Positions 1 to 9,519 of a DNA stretch of 64,000 bases are shown here, piece by piece. The notes below the pieces were generated by a model. That model was not told where the DNA came from. It ran no database searches and saw only the letters and a program-made list of their open reading frames with translations. How positions within the stretch are numbered: position 1 is the stretch's first letter; every line of letters begins with the position of its first letter. A program made the position numbers and the translations under genes. This DNA is from Enterococcus rotai (lineage in GTDB: Bacteria; Bacillota; Bacilli; Lactobacillales; Enterococcaceae). Where the stretch lies: contig NZ_CP013655.1 of NCBI RefSeq assembly GCF_001465345.1, positions 682,001 to 746,000 on the forward strand, in the 5' to 3' direction.

Positions 1-465
1 CGGAAAGTTAAAAGGTGAGATTCCCGCCACAACTCCAATTGGGTAACGATAGTTCGCAACTTCTACATCTGTTGCAATCGAAGCTAATGAATCGCCCATC
101 ATCAACGTCGGTGTTCCTGCAGCAAACTCTACATTTTCAATTCCTCGTTGAACTTCTCCTAAAGCTTCGTTTAGATTTTTTCCATTCTCTAATGTAATCA
201 AACGAGCCAATTCTGCTTTATGTTTGAGTAGGAGTTGTTGATAATTGAATAGAATTCTCGCACGTCTCGGAACAGCCATTTCTTTCCAAGTTTCGAAAGC
301 CTCTTTAGCAACAGTGACCGCTTCTTCCAAATCTTCTTTCGTAGAAAGTGGCACTTTACACAATTCTTCTTTCGTAGCTGGATTAAAAACCGTTTCGTAT
401 TTTTCTGTACGACTGGCTACCCATTTTCCACCAATATAATTTTTTAACTTTCGTACCGCTATCAT
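1..465 (-). CDS. iolA: Methylmalonate-semialdehyde dehydrogenase (acylating), N-terminal 155 residues
   Basis: This CoA-acylating aldehyde dehydrogenase converts malonate or methylmalonate semialdehyde to acetyl- or propionyl-CoA, the last step of myo-inositol breakdown. The minus-strand frame is open from an ATG at 465, preceded by AAGGAGGACG, to the window edge, so the catalytic cysteine is outside. Translation gives KNYIGGKWV near the start, then [45 protein letters not shown] and [15 protein letters not shown], which follow remembered Bacillus IolA closely. Other aldehyde dehydrogenases lack the [18 protein letters not shown] stretch. It is divergent from a DeoR-family gene, as in iol loci. 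The rest of the inositol operon probably lies to the left, outside the window. Confidence 0.9.
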   Translation of the reverse strand, partial: MIAVRKLKNYIGGKWVASRTEKYETVFNPATKEELCKVPLSTKEDLEEAVTVAKEAFETWKEMAVPRRARILFNYQQLLLKHKAELARLITLENGKNLNEALGEVQRGIENVEFAAGTPTLMMGDSLASIATDVEVANYRYPIGVVAGISPFNFP

Positions 466-536
466 CTATATCGTCCTCCTTGTTTTCTATTAAAAATCAA
501 CTCAATGGTCATATTCTGATAATGTTTGGTCAACTT

Positions 537-728
537 TTGATTACATTGTACAATTCCAATTTCCGATAGTCAACCTATTTTTGGTAAAATATTCCTTTTT
601 TTGATTACTTTTTGCTAAAGTTTCTATTTTAGAAGAACGTAACTTGAAAAATACAGAGTAAAATCCATATAAAATTGGTTACATGTTGATTACATTCAGG
701 GCATATGTTATAGTAAACCTAATTACAC
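537..728. promoter_or_regulatory. Repeated TTGRTTACWT motifs between iolA and the DeoR gene (candidate operator)
   Basis: Copies lie at 537-546 (TTGATTACAT), 601-610 (TTGATTACTT), 675-684 (TTGGTTACAT) and 686-695 (TTGATTACAT). The last two are in tandem with an 11-bp period. A weaker match, CTAATTACAC, lies near 719. Tandem direct repeats one helical turn apart in a divergent intergenic region suit a DeoR-family operator. The assignment to the adjacent regulator is inference. Confidence 0.55.
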
Positions 729-750
729 GAAGTGGAAAGGCCACAGATAG

Positions 751-1506
751 ATGAAATTACAACGAATTCAGCAAATTGAAAATTACATACAACAACAAGG
801 CAGCATTTCTCTTGATGAACTATGTCGCGTTTTCAACGTCTCTAAAAATACGATTCGTCGCGATATCAATGAATTGGAAAAAAGAGGAACCTTGAAAAAA
901 GTATACGGCGGGGTGGTTTATGTAGAGAATAGCTTAGTTTCTTTTGAAAATCGGACTATCCATAATCAAAAGGAGAAGGAGCAGATTGGTAAAAGAGCTG
1001 CCGCATTGATCGATGAAGACGATTTAATCTACATTGATTCTGGAACAACCACTAGTCAAATTTTAAATCACATTGATCCAGAATTGCCATTTACCTTATT
1101 AACAAACAATCTTGATATTATCAATCTTGCGGCTGCAATGAAAAACGTCCAACTTATTCTTATTGGGAATAGCTACAAAAGGAAAACACGTTCTTTTGTG
1201 GGAATTGAGGATGAAGCCGTTGTAACAAGATACAATATAAACAAGGCCTTTATGGCGGCAACTGGCGTCTCAGTCACAAGCGGTTTGACCAATTCAGATT
1301 TGATGGAATATCGGATTAAAAAAATGATCGTTCAAAGAACCAAAGATATTTACCTACTCGCAGATCGTTCAAAATTCGACCATTCTACTTTGCTCACCTA
1401 CTCTCCTTTAGAAAGCATTAAAGGAATTGTCACAACAAGAGAGATACCCGAAAAGTATGTAGAGTTTTGCGATTCACATTCAGTCGAACTTTTATATAGC
1501 AACTAA
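751..1506 (+). CDS. iolR: DeoR-family transcriptional repressor, probably of the iol operon
   Basis: This 251-residue repressor has an N-terminal winged helix-turn-helix (residues about 5-58), seen in LDELCRVFNVSKNTIRRDINELEKRGTLKKVYGGV, here cited only as positions 20-54 with the DeoR signature SKNTIRRDI. The C-terminal DeoRC sugar-phosphate sensor domain includes YIDSGTTT (about 91-98), LLTNNLDIIN and FMAATGVS. Length is typical of the family. A GGAAAGG lies about 11 bases upstream of the ATG, a loose ribosome site. It is divergent from iolA, and repeated TTGATTACAT motifs lie between them, so repression of the inositol genes and of itself is the likeliest role. The inducer is not visible; in the family it is a phosphorylated pathway intermediate. 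Confidence 0.8.
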   Translation: MKLQRIQQIENYIQQQGSISLDELCRVFNVSKNTIRRDINELEKRGTLKKVYGGVVYVENSLVSFENRTIHNQKEKEQIGKRAAALIDEDDLIYIDSGTTTSQILNHIDPELPFTLLTNNLDIINLAAAMKNVQLILIGNSYKRKTRSFVGIEDEAVVTRYNINKAFMAATGVSVTSGLTNSDLMEYRIKKMIVQRTKDIYLLADRSKFDHSTLLTYSPLESIKGIVTTREIPEKYVEFCDSHSVELLYSN

Positions 1507-1528
1507 ACATGAAAAAGGAGGACTCAAC

Positions 1529-1921
1529 TTGCCACTATTAAAATTCGATTTAGTCGAAGGTCTCAGCAAAGAAGAAATACAAACGATACTCGACGTCACT
1601 CATTCCGTAGTCCTAGCTTCCTTTGACGTCCCAACAGGTGATAGATATCAAATTGTTACACAACACAAACCTTTTGAAATGGTGATGGAAGATACAGGAT
1701 TAGGGTTTAAAAGAGATCCTACTAAGATGATTTCACTAACCGTTATTAGCCGGGAACGAACAACCGCTCAAAAGGAAAAATTTTATCGACTACTAGCGCA
1801 ACAGCTAGATGAGCTGTGCGGCATTACACCTGAAAACTTACTTATTTCTTTCGTCATCAATAATGATGCTGATTGGAGTTTTGGTTTTGGGAAAGCACAA
1901 TTTTTAACAGGCGAACTCTAA
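1529..1921 (+). CDS. Tautomerase family protein (4-oxalocrotonate tautomerase-like)
   Basis: This 130-residue protein starts at a TTG, seven bases after AAGGAGG. The next codon is CCA, so removal of the initiator exposes an N-terminal proline, the general base of the tautomerase superfamily. The start PLLKFDLVEG and two beta-alpha-beta halves fit the longer fused YusQ-like group. RTTAQKEKFYRLLAQQL corresponds to the usual helix, and the C-terminus NDADWSFGFGKAQF resembles other tautomerase-family proteins. It is 22 bases after the DeoR gene, probably in the same transcript, and is followed by a strong terminator. The natural substrate is unknown; enol-keto isomerisation in inositol or sugar-acid breakdown is possible. 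Confidence 0.75.
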   Translation: MPLLKFDLVEGLSKEEIQTILDVTHSVVLASFDVPTGDRYQIVTQHKPFEMVMEDTGLGFKRDPTKMISLTVISRERTTAQKEKFYRLLAQQLDELCGITPENLLISFVINNDADWSFGFGKAQFLTGEL

Positions 1922-1928
1922 AATATAA

Positions 1929-1971
1929 AAAGACCGAAACAAAACCAATAATCAGTTTTGTTTCGGTCTTT
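1929..1971 (+). terminator. Rho-independent terminator after the tautomerase gene
   Basis: A perfect stem of about 17 bp (AAAGACCGAAACAAAAC paired with GTTTTGTTTCGGTCTTT) has a short loop. A-rich and T-rich flanks could let it serve the convergent DUF2812 gene too. Confidence 0.85.
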
Positions 1972-2017
1972 AGACATGAGAAAACAGCAAGCGCAAAAAG
2001 ATAACGATCCTGGCTCT

Positions 2018-2572
2018 TTATATCTGCTCTTCTCTCTTGATGATCTGATTGAGCTTCCAAAAATTTCTTAACTGACTACCAGTCAAAACAACCATTATCA
2101 CACCATAGATTGATAACAAAGCAAGCAGAACATTGCTTCTCCCCTCCCCTCTATTCAGCAATATAGGAACTATATAAAACAACGGGAACAACGCAATGAA
2201 AGAAATCATCCCTTGAAACCTTACAACTTTTTTCGCCATTTCAGCGCGCGTTGGAGCATCATTAAAAATCACATTTTCTTCTGGTATTTCAGATTTTTTC
2301 TTCCTAAAATAATACCAGTTGCCCAATTTATAAAAGTGCTCCCAGCCACAATCTTCAAAGAGTTGTAGATACTCTTCAAGATCTTTTTCTTGTTGTTTGA
2401 AATCTAGTTGATATGCATAATCATCTGGTTCACACTCTTCAAAAATATAGGTACTAAATCCTAACTTCAAATTTACCATTCTCCAGCCTTTTTTATGTTG
2501 CACTTGTAAAAATTTTTCTTCCTCTAAATAATCAGCCAACTCAAACCTTTTCCTTATTTTTTTAGTTTTCAT
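2018..2572 (-). CDS. DUF2812 domain-containing membrane protein
   Basis: This 184-residue protein has a soluble N-terminal part of about 110 residues, rich in Trp, Tyr, Glu and Lys (KKGWRMVNLKLGFSTYIFE, DCGWEHFYKLGNWYYFRKK), typical of DUF2812. Two hydrophobic segments follow at about 118-138 (GMISFIALFPLFYIVPILL) and 147-167 (VLLALLSIYGVIMVVLTG). Its ATG overlaps the end of the upstream PadR gene by 11 bases, so the pair is translationally coupled. PadR plus DUF2812 is a recurrent Firmicute pair. The membrane protein's role is unknown; a stress or signal-responsive function controlled by the repressor is inferred. Confidence 0.75.
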   Translation of the reverse strand: MKTKKIRKRFELADYLEEEKFLQVQHKKGWRMVNLKLGFSTYIFEECEPDDYAYQLDFKQQEKDLEEYLQLFEDCGWEHFYKLGNWYYFRKKKSEIPEENVIFNDAPTRAEMAKKVVRFQGMISFIALFPLFYIVPILLNRGEGRSNVLLALLSIYGVIMVVLTGSQLRNFWKLNQIIKREEQI

Positions 2573-2888
2573 CTAGTCTCTCCCCAATACTATTTTTATA
2601 CAACCTTTTAATTCTATTGATTTCATGATTGAGTACTTCTTCCCCCAACGATGTAATCAAATAACTTTTTCGCCTATCTTCTTCTTTCACCACTTGAATC
2701 AAACCGTCTTTTTCCATCTTACCAAGGCTTCCATACATTGTTCCTGCACTAATAATAATTTCTTGATTCGTTAACTCTTTTACATATTGGATGATGTTAT
2801 AACCATGACGTTCTTCTTTAAGAGCAAATAAAATATAGAAACCCGTTTCGGTCATTGGTATGTAAATTCTTTTCAGTTTATCTTCCAT
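2562..2888 (-). CDS. PadR-family transcriptional regulator
   Basis: This 108-residue winged-helix repressor has PadR features: ETGFYILFALKEERHGYNII, then SAGTMYGSLGKMEKDGLI, then the wing REDRRKSYLITSLGEEVL (seen as KEEDRRKSYLIT). An upstream extension of the frame to 3008 is possible, but the ATG at 2888 is preferred: GAGAGGGATGAG lies just before it, and the extension would run through the operator palindromes. The gene overlaps the DUF2812 gene. Two copies of an AT-rich palindrome lie just upstream of the start, which implies autoregulation. Confidence 0.85.
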   Translation of the reverse strand: MEDKLKRIYIPMTETGFYILFALKEERHGYNIIQYVKELTNQEIIISAGTMYGSLGKMEKDGLIQVVKEEDRRKSYLITSLGEEVLNHEINRIKRLYKNSIGERLDEN

Positions 2889-2910
2889 TAGCAGCTCATC
2901 CCTCTCAATT

Positions 2911-2964
2911 ATATATCGAGGTTCGATATATCGTATTACTATATTATATCGAACCTCGATATAT
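2911..2964. promoter_or_regulatory. Perfect 20-bp inverted repeat, probable double PadR operator
   Basis: The arm at 2911-2930 (ATATATCGAGGTTCGATATA) is exactly complementary to the arm at 2945-2964, with a 14-bp spacer. Each arm is itself a near-palindrome, ATATCGA-N3-TCGATAT. It sits 23 bases upstream of the PadR start. Binding by PadR is inferred from position. Confidence 0.7.
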
Positions 2965-3030
2965 GTCAATATATTTTTCAAAAAAAACAATCTACCTTTG
3001 AATCTCATTTTATGTATAAACTATCCGAAA

Positions 3031-3062
3031 CAAAAAAAAAGCCGAAGGGAAATCCCTTCGAC
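3031..3062 (-). terminator. Terminator of the tuf transcript
   Basis: Read on the minus strand, CGAAGGG-ATTT-CCCTTCG is followed by GC and a run of nine T. It lies 60 bases after the tuf stop. Confidence 0.85.
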
Positions 3063-3120
3063 TTACGTCCGAGTACGCCGATGTTTTAAGTCGGTTTTGT
3101 TACTTTATATTAATCTGCAA

Positions 3121-4308
3121 TTATTTAGTAATTTCAGAAACAACGCCTGAACCAACAGTACGTCCGCCTTCACGAATAGAGAAACGAGTTCCGTCTTCGA
3201 TAGCGATTGGGTGGATTAATTCAACGTCCATTGCAACGTTATCACCAGGCATTACCATTTCAACGCCTTCTGGTAATTCAACTACACCAGTTACGTCAGT
3301 TGTACGGAAGTAGAACTGAGGACGGTAGTTTGTGAAGAATGGAGTGTGACGTCCGCCTTCTTCTTTTGATAAAACATAAACTTCAGCTTTAAATTTTGTG
3401 TGTGGAGTGATTGAAGCAGGTTTTGCCAATACTTGTCCACGTTCGATATCTTCACGTGCAACACCACGTAATAAAGCACCGATGTTATCGCCAGCTTCAG
3501 CGTAGTCTAACAATTTACGGAACATTTCAACACCAGTAACTGTTGTTTTAGCTGTATCTTCTTTAATACCAACGATTTCGATTTCGTCACCAACGCGAAC
3601 TTCTCCACGTTCAACACGGCCAGTAGCAACTGTACCACGTCCAGTGATTGAGAATACGTCTTCGACTGGCATCATGAATGGTTTGTCAGTATCACGAGTT
3701 GGAGTTGGGATATACTCATCAACTGCAGCCATTAATTCCATGATTTTTTCTTCGTATGAAGCGTCGCCTTCTAATGCTTTCAAAGCAGAACCAGCGATAA
3801 CAGGAGTGTCGTCACCTGGGAAGTCATATTCAGATAATAAATCACGAACTTCCATTTCTACTAATTCTAATAATTCTTCGTCATCTACCATATCCATTTT
3901 GTTTAAGAAAACAACGATGTATGGTACACCAACGTTACGTGATAACAAGATGTGCTCACGAGTTTGAGGCATAGGACCATCAGCAGCAGATACTACTAAG
4001 ATAGCTCCATCCATTTGTGCAGCACCAGTGATCATGTTTTTAACGTAATCCGCGTGTCCTGGGCAATCCACGTGTGCGTAGTGACGAGCATCAGTTTCAT
4101 ACTCGATGTGAGAAGTGTTGATCGTGATACCACGTTCTTTTTCTTCTGGAGCGTTATCGATATCAGCATAGTTTTGAGCTTCACCGCCACCGTGTTTAGC
4201 TAACACAGTTGCGATTGCAGCAGTTAATGTAGTTTTACCATGGTCAACGTGTCCAATAGTACCAATGTTTACATGGGGTTTAGAACGGTCAAATTTTTCT
4301 TTAGCCAT
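3121..4308 (-). CDS. tuf: Translation elongation factor Tu
   Basis: This 395-residue GTPase delivers aminoacyl-tRNA to the ribosomal A site. The G motifs are GHVDHGKTT (P-loop, about 19-27), RGITINTSH (switch I), [12 protein letters not shown] (G3) and NKMD (G4, about 136-139), followed by SALKALEGD (G5 region). Domains 2 and 3 are complete, ending [10 protein letters not shown]. Length matches Firmicute EF-Tu. The ATG follows TAGGAGGAAC. A 140-base gap after fusA leaves room for a separate tuf promoter, as is common. It is the last gene of the str cluster. Confidence 0.99.
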   Translation of the reverse strand: MAKEKFDRSKPHVNIGTIGHVDHGKTTLTAAIATVLAKHGGGEAQNYADIDNAPEEKERGITINTSHIEYETDARHYAHVDCPGHADYVKNMITGAAQMDGAILVVSAADGPMPQTREHILLSRNVGVPYIVVFLNKMDMVDDEELLELVEMEVRDLLSEYDFPGDDTPVIAGSALKALEGDASYEEKIMELMAAVDEYIPTPTRDTDKPFMMPVEDVFSITGRGTVATGRVERGEVRVGDEIEIVGIKEDTAKTTVTGVEMFRKLLDYAEAGDNIGALLRGVAREDIERGQVLAKPASITPHTKFKAEVYVLSKEEGGRHTPFFTNYRPQFYFRTTDVTGVVELPEGVEMVMPGDNVAMDVELIHPIAIEDGTRFSIREGGRTVGSGVVSEITK

Positions 4309-4448
4309 TTTAAATGTTCCTCCTAAAATATATGAATTTTATTTTATTTGATAGATAGTTTTACAGCTACCTGATCATCTTTAATTAGTTTAACCGAAAT
4401 CCACAGAAAATCCTAGTCATAAATAAGCTTGCGCAAATTTCTTAACTA

Positions 4449-6536
4449 TTATGCGTTGTTTCCGCCATTTTTCTTGATAATTTCTTCTTGTACAGATTTT
4501 GGTACATCTTCATAGTGGTCAAAGACCATCATAAACGTACCGCGACCTTGTGTTGCTGAACGTAATGTTGTAGCGTAGCCGAACATTTCAGCTAGAGGCA
4601 CCATCGCGTTAACGATTTGTGAGTTACCGTGTGCTTCCATACCTTCAACACGTCCACGACGACTTGTAACGTGTCCCATGATATCACCTAAGTAATCTTC
4701 TGGTACAGTGATCGTTACTTTCATCATTGGTTCTAAGATAACTGGATTAGCTTTCTTAGCAGCCGCACGTAGTGCCATAGAAGCAGCTACACGGAAGGCT
4801 GTTTCATTTGAATCGACATCATGGTATGAACCATCGTAAAGTTTTGCTTTAATATCCACTAATGGATATCCAGCAAGAACACCGTTGTTCATAGATTCTG
4901 CCAAGCCTTTTTCAACCGCTGGGATGTATTCACGAGGAACCACACCACCGACGATGGCATTTTCAAATTCAAAACCTTTTCCTTCTTCGTTTGGTGTAAA
5001 TTCAACCCAGACATGTCCGTATTGACCTTTACCACCAGACTGACGTACAAACTTACCTTCTGCCTGAGTTAAAGGCGCACGGAAAGTTTCACGGTATGAT
5101 ACTTGTGGAGCACCAACGTTTGCTTCAACCTTGAACTCACGTCTCATACGGTCTACTAATACGTCTAAGTGCAATTCACCCATACCAGAGATAACTGTTT
5201 CACCAGTTTCAACGTTTGTTTCAACGCGGAATGATGGATCTTCTTCTGCAAGTTTTTGCAAAGCAATCCCCATTTTATCTTGGTCGGCTTTTGATTTAGG
5301 TTCAACAGCTACTTGGATAACCGGTTCTGGGAACTCGATTGATTCAAGAATAACTGGCGCATCCATCGCACATAAAGTATCACCAGTTGTTGTATCTTTC
5401 AATCCAACAGCCGCTGCGATATCGCCTGAGAAGACTTTATCGATTTCTTTACGAGTATTTGCATGCATTTGTAGAATACGACCGATACGTTCTTTTTTGT
5501 CTTTAGAAGCGTTCAATACGTATGAACCACTTTCAAGGACACCAGAATAAACTCGGAAGAATGTTAGACGACCTACGAATGGGTCAGTCATAACTTTAAA
5601 TGCTAATGAAGCAAAAGGAGCTTCGTCATCTGCAGGACGAGTTGTTTCTTCGTCTGTTTTAACGTCGATACCTTTGATTGCATCAATATCAAGTGGTGAT
5701 GGTAAGTAATCAAGTACTGCATCAAGCATTATTTGAACACCTTTATTTTTAAAGGCAGACCCACACATTACTGGGAAGAATTCAACGTTGATCGTTGCTT
5801 GGCGGATACCCGCTTTTAATTCTTCGATAGTAATTTCTTCACCGTCAAGATATTTCATCATTAGGTCTTCATCAGTTTCAGCTACTGCTTCAACTAATTT
5901 TTCACGCCACTCAACTGCTTGATCCATGTATTCTTCTGGAATTTCAGTTTCTTGAATGTCTGTACCTAAGTCATTTGTATAAATTTCAGCTTTCATCGTA
6001 ATTAAATCGATGATCCCTGTAAAGTTATCTTCTGAACCAATTGGTAATTGGATTGGATGAGCATTCGCTTGTAAACGATCATGTAATGAGTTTACAGAGT
6101 ATAAGAAATCCGCACCGATTTTATCCATTTTATTACAGAAAACAATACGTGGAACTTTATAATCAGTTGCTTGACGCCAAACTGTTTCAGTTTGAGGTTC
6201 CACACCTGATTGTGAATCAAGAACGGTTACAGCACCATCCAATACACGTAGTGAACGTTGAACTTCAATAGTGAAATCCACGTGTCCTGGTGTATCGATA
6301 ATGTTTACACGGTAACCTTTCCACTCAGCAGTTGTTGCAGCTGATGTGATGGTAATACCACGTTCTTGTTCTTGTTCCATCCAGTCCATTTGTGATGCAC
6401 CTTCGTGCGTTTCACCAATTTTATGGATTTTACCAGTGTAGTATAAAATACGCTCTGTTGTTGTTGTTTTACCCGCATCAACGTGAGCCATAATACCGAT
6501 ATTACGAGTGTTTTCTAACGAAAATTCTCTTGCCAT
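4449..6536 (-). CDS. fusA: Translation elongation factor G
   Basis: This 695-residue GTPase drives tRNA-mRNA translocation and, with RRF, ribosome recycling. G motifs are visible: [15 protein letters not shown] (about 17-31), [11 protein letters not shown] (switch I), DTPGHVDFT (G3) and CNKMDK (G4). The central [13 protein letters not shown] and the C-terminal domain V residues [14 protein letters not shown] are intact. The ATG follows GGAGAAC. It lies 82 bases after rpsG and 140 before tuf, the conserved str order. Fusidic acid acts on this protein in general; no resistance change can be judged here. Confidence 0.99.
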   Translation of the reverse strand: MAREFSLENTRNIGIMAHVDAGKTTTTERILYYTGKIHKIGETHEGASQMDWMEQEQERGITITSAATTAEWKGYRVNIIDTPGHVDFTIEVQRSLRVLDGAVTVLDSQSGVEPQTETVWRQATDYKVPRIVFCNKMDKIGADFLYSVNSLHDRLQANAHPIQLPIGSEDNFTGIIDLITMKAEIYTNDLGTDIQETEIPEEYMDQAVEWREKLVEAVAETDEDLMMKYLDGEEITIEELKAGIRQATINVEFFPVMCGSAFKNKGVQIMLDAVLDYLPSPLDIDAIKGIDVKTDEETTRPADDEAPFASLAFKVMTDPFVGRLTFFRVYSGVLESGSYVLNASKDKKERIGRILQMHANTRKEIDKVFSGDIAAAVGLKDTTTGDTLCAMDAPVILESIEFPEPVIQVAVEPKSKADQDKMGIALQKLAEEDPSFRVETNVETGETVISGMGELHLDVLVDRMRREFKVEANVGAPQVSYRETFRAPLTQAEGKFVRQSGGKGQYGHVWVEFTPNEEGKGFEFENAIVGGVVPREYIPAVEKGLAESMNNGVLAGYPLVDIKAKLYDGSYHDVDSNETAFRVAASMALRAAAKKANPVILEPMMKVTITVPEDYLGDIMGHVTSRRGRVEGMEAHGNSQIVNAMVPLAEMFGYATTLRSATQGRGTFMMVFDHYEDVPKSVQEEIIKKNGGNNA

Positions 6537-6618
6537 TCTAGGGTGTTCTCCTCTCTTTATTTAAATCGATTGTAAAGTGACTGTCTGTCGTAAAGTTAAC
6601 TTACATACAGAGAGGATT

Positions 6619-7089
6619 TTACCAACGATAATGTGCAAACGCACGGTTAGCGTCAGCCATTTTGTGAGTGTCTTCACGTTTTTTAACTGAAGCGCCAGTG
6701 TTATTGGCTGCATCCATGATTTCTTTCGCTAGACGTTGTTCCATTGTATGTTCACCGCGTAGGCGAGCATAGTTAACAACCCAACGCAAGCCTAAAGTTG
6801 TACGACGTTCTGGACGAACTTCAACTGGTACTTGGTAGTTAGAACCCCCAACACGGCGAGCTTTTACTTCTAAGACAGGCATAACGTTTTTCATTGCTTG
6901 TTCGAAAACTTCCAATGGATCGTTACCTGTAGATTCTTTGATGATATCAAATGAATTATAGATAATATTAGCAGCAATCCCGCGTTTTCCATCAACCATT
7001 ACACGGTTAATCAAGCGAGTTACTAATTTTGAGTTATAAATTGGATCTGGTAAAACATCGCGTTTTGTAACAGGACCTTTACGTGGCAT
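6619..7089 (-). CDS. rpsG: 30S ribosomal protein S7
   Basis: This 156-residue protein is a primary 16S rRNA 3'-domain binder and head-assembly nucleator. The start [16 protein letters not shown] and the internal [19 protein letters not shown] are diagnostic. The end, [14 protein letters not shown], is the standard S7 C-terminus. The ribosome site AAGGAGGAGTT precedes the ATG. It is 56 bases downstream of rpsL and co-transcribed with fusA. S7 is a translational repressor of the str operon in E. coli; whether that holds here is not visible. Confidence 0.99.
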   Translation of the reverse strand: MPRKGPVTKRDVLPDPIYNSKLVTRLINRVMVDGKRGIAANIIYNSFDIIKESTGNDPLEVFEQAMKNVMPVLEVKARRVGGSNYQVPVEVRPERRTTLGLRWVVNYARLRGEHTMEQRLAKEIMDAANNTGASVKKREDTHKMADANRAFAHYRW

Positions 7090-7145
7090 CCGTAACTCCT
7101 CCTTCCGAAAATTCTTTATTGTATAATACCTTAGTGATTGTCAAA

Positions 7146-7565
7146 TTATTTAGCTGCTTTAGGCATTTTAGTACCATATTTAGAGCGGCTTTGTTTACGA
7201 TCTGTAACACCGGCTGTATCAAGCGCACCACGTACGATATGATAACGTACCCCTGGTAAATCTTTTACACGTCCACCGCGTAATAGTACCACGCTATGTT
7301 CTTGTAAGTTATGACCAATACCTGGGATATAAGCTGTTACTTCGATTAAGTTAGACAAACGAACACGGGCATATTTACGTAAAGCCGAGTTAGGTTTTTT
7401 AGGTGTCATTGTTCCCACACGAGTACAAACCCCACGCTTTTGTGGTGAGTTTACGTTTGTTTGGGCTTTCTTAAAACTATTATATCCTTTGTTCAACGCT
7501 GGTGAATTAGATTTCTCCACCTTTGATTTACGAGGTTTACGTACTAATTGATTAATTGTAGGCAT
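7146..7565 (-). CDS. rpsL: 30S ribosomal protein S12
   Basis: This 139-residue protein acts in decoding-centre accuracy and is the classical streptomycin target. It starts [35 protein letters not shown] carries the wild-type lysine at the usual streptomycin-resistance site, and [10 protein letters not shown] is intact. The ATG follows AAGGAGGAAAC. It is first in the str operon, with a promoter about 160 bases upstream. Unlike in many bacteria, rpoBC is not directly upstream; rpiA is divergent. Confidence 0.99.
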   Translation of the reverse strand: MPTINQLVRKPRKSKVEKSNSPALNKGYNSFKKAQTNVNSPQKRGVCTRVGTMTPKKPNSALRKYARVRLSNLIEVTAYIPGIGHNLQEHSVVLLRGGRVKDLPGVRYHIVRGALDTAGVTDRKQSRSKYGTKMPKAAK

Positions 7566-7897
7566 TCCTTGTTTCCTCCTTCCTCATTTCGCATCTAGTT
7601 CCACACATCCAGGTGGTTCTTTTTTAGCGATAAAAAATAATGCAATCTCTGCACTCATTATCAAATATGCTTCGATAGACAGTCAGCACGTCTCTAACGA
7701 GAGACCTGTAGATAAAGCACCTTTGCTAGGATAGCACGATAATATGGGTCTGTCAACCACTTGTCAGCTTTTTTCTAGTAAAATGAGTATTTTTTTTACT
7801 TCTTTATTTAAGTTGGCACTTATATAGAAGAAAATCGGTAATTCCATAAATCATTCTATCTTTTTTTTTCGTTTAACGGTACAATATCTTTGATTAT
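7566..7897. other. 332-base rpiA/rpsL divergent intergenic region and rpsL leader
   Basis: Besides the str promoter, the leader contains a small hairpin (TCTCT-AACG-AGAGA at 7691-7704) and a second, AACCACCTGGA-containing segment close to the rpsL ribosome site. I see no canonical riboswitch. Toward rpiA the sequence is AT-rich, with a poly-T run at 7860-7869. Confidence 0.5.
7728..7756 (-). promoter_or_regulatory. Promoter of the rpsL-rpsG-fusA operon
   Basis: On the minus strand TTGACA (7756-7751) is separated by 17 bases from TATCCT (7733-7728). Transcription would start near 7721, giving a leader of about 155 bases before rpsL. Confidence 0.75.
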
Positions 7898-7918
7898 TTG
7901 AAAGGGGCAAACAAACGG

Positions 7919-8596
7919 ATGAATCTTAAGCAAATGGCAGGAATCGAAGCAGCAAAATATGTAGAAGATGGTATGATCGTCGGCCTTGGTACCGGGTCTA
8001 CGGCAAAATTCATGGTGGATGAAATCGGGCGACGTGTAAAAGAGGAAGGCTTATCGATCGTAGGTGTCACGACATCAAAAGAAACTGAGCGTCAAGCGCA
8101 AGCACTAGGTATCCCTTTAAAAGGGATCGATGAGGTTCCTTATGTTGACCTAACAATCGATGGCGCTGATGAGATCAGTGAAGATTTCCAAGGAATCAAA
8201 GGCGGCGGTGCAGCTTTACTATTTGAAAAGATTGTGGCAACCTACTCAAAAAAATGCATTTGGATTGTTGATGAATCAAAACTTGTAAAAAAACTTGGCA
8301 AATTCCCTCTACCTGTTGAAGTCGTTCCATACGGCAGCCAACAATTAGTACGTTTATTTGAAGAAAAAGGCTATTCACCCATTTTACGCACAACAACTGA
8401 TGGTGAAACGCTAATTACAGATGGCGGTCATTACATCATTGATCTTCATTTAGAAGAAATCGATGACCCTATTGCTCTTGGAGCTTATTTAGATCAGTTA
8501 GTCGGCGTCGTTGAGCATGGTTTATTTCTTCAAATTGTTTCAACTGTGATTGTAGGTGGCGAGGCTGGTCCGAATACAATCCATGTCCCAAAATAA
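7919..8596 (+). CDS. rpiA: Ribose-5-phosphate isomerase A
   Basis: This 225-residue isomerase interconverts ribose 5-phosphate and ribulose 5-phosphate. RpiA motifs are [10 protein letters not shown] (phosphate loop), [10 protein letters not shown] (catalytic Asp pair) and [12 protein letters not shown], then [19 protein letters not shown]. An in-frame TTG at 7898 precedes, but the ATG at 7919, after GAAAGGGG, gives the usual N-terminus MNLKQMAG. It supplies the same ribose 5-phosphate pool that the deo/nup genes at 12-22 kb make by nucleoside phosphorolysis. A monocistronic transcript is likely. Confidence 0.97.
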   Translation: MNLKQMAGIEAAKYVEDGMIVGLGTGSTAKFMVDEIGRRVKEEGLSIVGVTTSKETERQAQALGIPLKGIDEVPYVDLTIDGADEISEDFQGIKGGGAALLFEKIVATYSKKCIWIVDESKLVKKLGKFPLPVEVVPYGSQQLVRLFEEKGYSPILRTTTDGETLITDGGHYIIDLHLEEIDDPIALGAYLDQLVGVVEHGLFLQIVSTVIVGGEAGPNTIHVPK

Positions 8597-8728
8597 AAAA
8601 AACATTTGAATCTGATTTGAAAAAGAACAAAAAGATTAAAATTAGATAAAAAAACAACTATCATTTCGTCCGTTTTTATGCTACATTTTTAGTATTCAAC
8701 TTTACTTTTGTACTAGAAAGGACGAACG

Positions 8729-9313
8729 ATGAAAATAATTGGTTATGCGCGTACAACAATTACTGACGACGATCTTGATACTCAAATCAAAGTGCTGTCT
8801 GATTACGGCTGCGATGACATCTATCAAGAATCTTTTGACGTCACAAATGACACTCACGTTATTTCCGAGCTAGAGACTGTTCTCAACAGTTTGGCTGCTG
8901 GTGATACTTTAGTCATTTGCCGATTGAACCGTTTAGGTCGTTCAACTCGACAACTCACAGAGTTAACCCAAACATTCAAAGGATCAGGTATTCATTTAGT
9001 CAGCATTGATGAGGAAATCGATACTCGTGATCCGATGGGCGAAATTTATTTCAAGTTGATGAACGGTTTAGCTGCGATGGAATGTGATTTAATCAAAGAA
9101 CGAACCTTAATTGGCTTAGATAATGCTCGAAAAAACGGGAAAATCGGCGGACGCCCAAAAATAGATGCACGTACTATTAAAAAAATCCGTCATTTGTATC
9201 ATGAAAAGAAAGAAACGATTCAGTTTATTTCTTCAAAATGTAATGTTTCTGTGGGAACTTGCTACAAGTACATCAATTTATCCGAAACGGAACTTGCCAA
9301 GCTTTCTCAGTAG
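8729..9313 (+). CDS. Serine-recombinase (resolvase)-like protein with Ser-to-Thr change at the active site
   Basis: This 194-residue protein aligns by eye along the whole Tn3-type resolvase. The start is MKIIGYARTT, then GDTLVICRLNRLGRST, MGEIYFKLMNGLAAMECDLIKERT (about 104-127) and a C-terminal HTH (FISSKCNVSVGTCYKYI). In active resolvases residue 10 in YARVS is the nucleophilic serine; here residues 9-10 are both Thr (ACA ACA). The LNRLGR arginine motif is kept. No inverted repeats or transposase lie nearby, so this looks like a domesticated gene rather than a mobile element. Strand-exchange activity is doubtful; DNA binding or a regulatory role is plausible. Confidence 0.8.
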   Translation: MKIIGYARTTITDDDLDTQIKVLSDYGCDDIYQESFDVTNDTHVISELETVLNSLAAGDTLVICRLNRLGRSTRQLTELTQTFKGSGIHLVSIDEEIDTRDPMGEIYFKLMNGLAAMECDLIKERTLIGLDNARKNGKIGGRPKIDARTIKKIRHLYHEKKETIQFISSKCNVSVGTCYKYINLSETELAKLSQ

Positions 9314-9343
9314 TACCCAAAATATGATGGTAGTGAATAACTA

Positions 9344-9380
9344 AGAGACTGTAGCAAAAAATGCCGCAGTCTCTTTTATT
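9344..9380 (+). terminator. Terminator after the resolvase-like gene
   Basis: AGAGACTG and CAGTCTCT form an 8-bp stem around a 15-base loop, followed by TTTTATTT. Confidence 0.8.
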
Positions 9381-9519
9381 TATATCCTTTCCTATAGCGC
9401 TAGCTTACTTTAGATAATTACTCATTTCACTAATTTACAATGGAAATCTATTTTAAAACGGTGTACAATAGAAAAGGAAATGAAAGTTTCAGAAACTACA
9501 ACTCAAAGGAGAGCTATAC

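Noticed and set aside
8729-9313. Resolvase gene as evidence of a transposon
   Set aside because: No transposase, terminal inverted repeats or target duplication lie around it, and the flanking genes are core genes in normal spacing.
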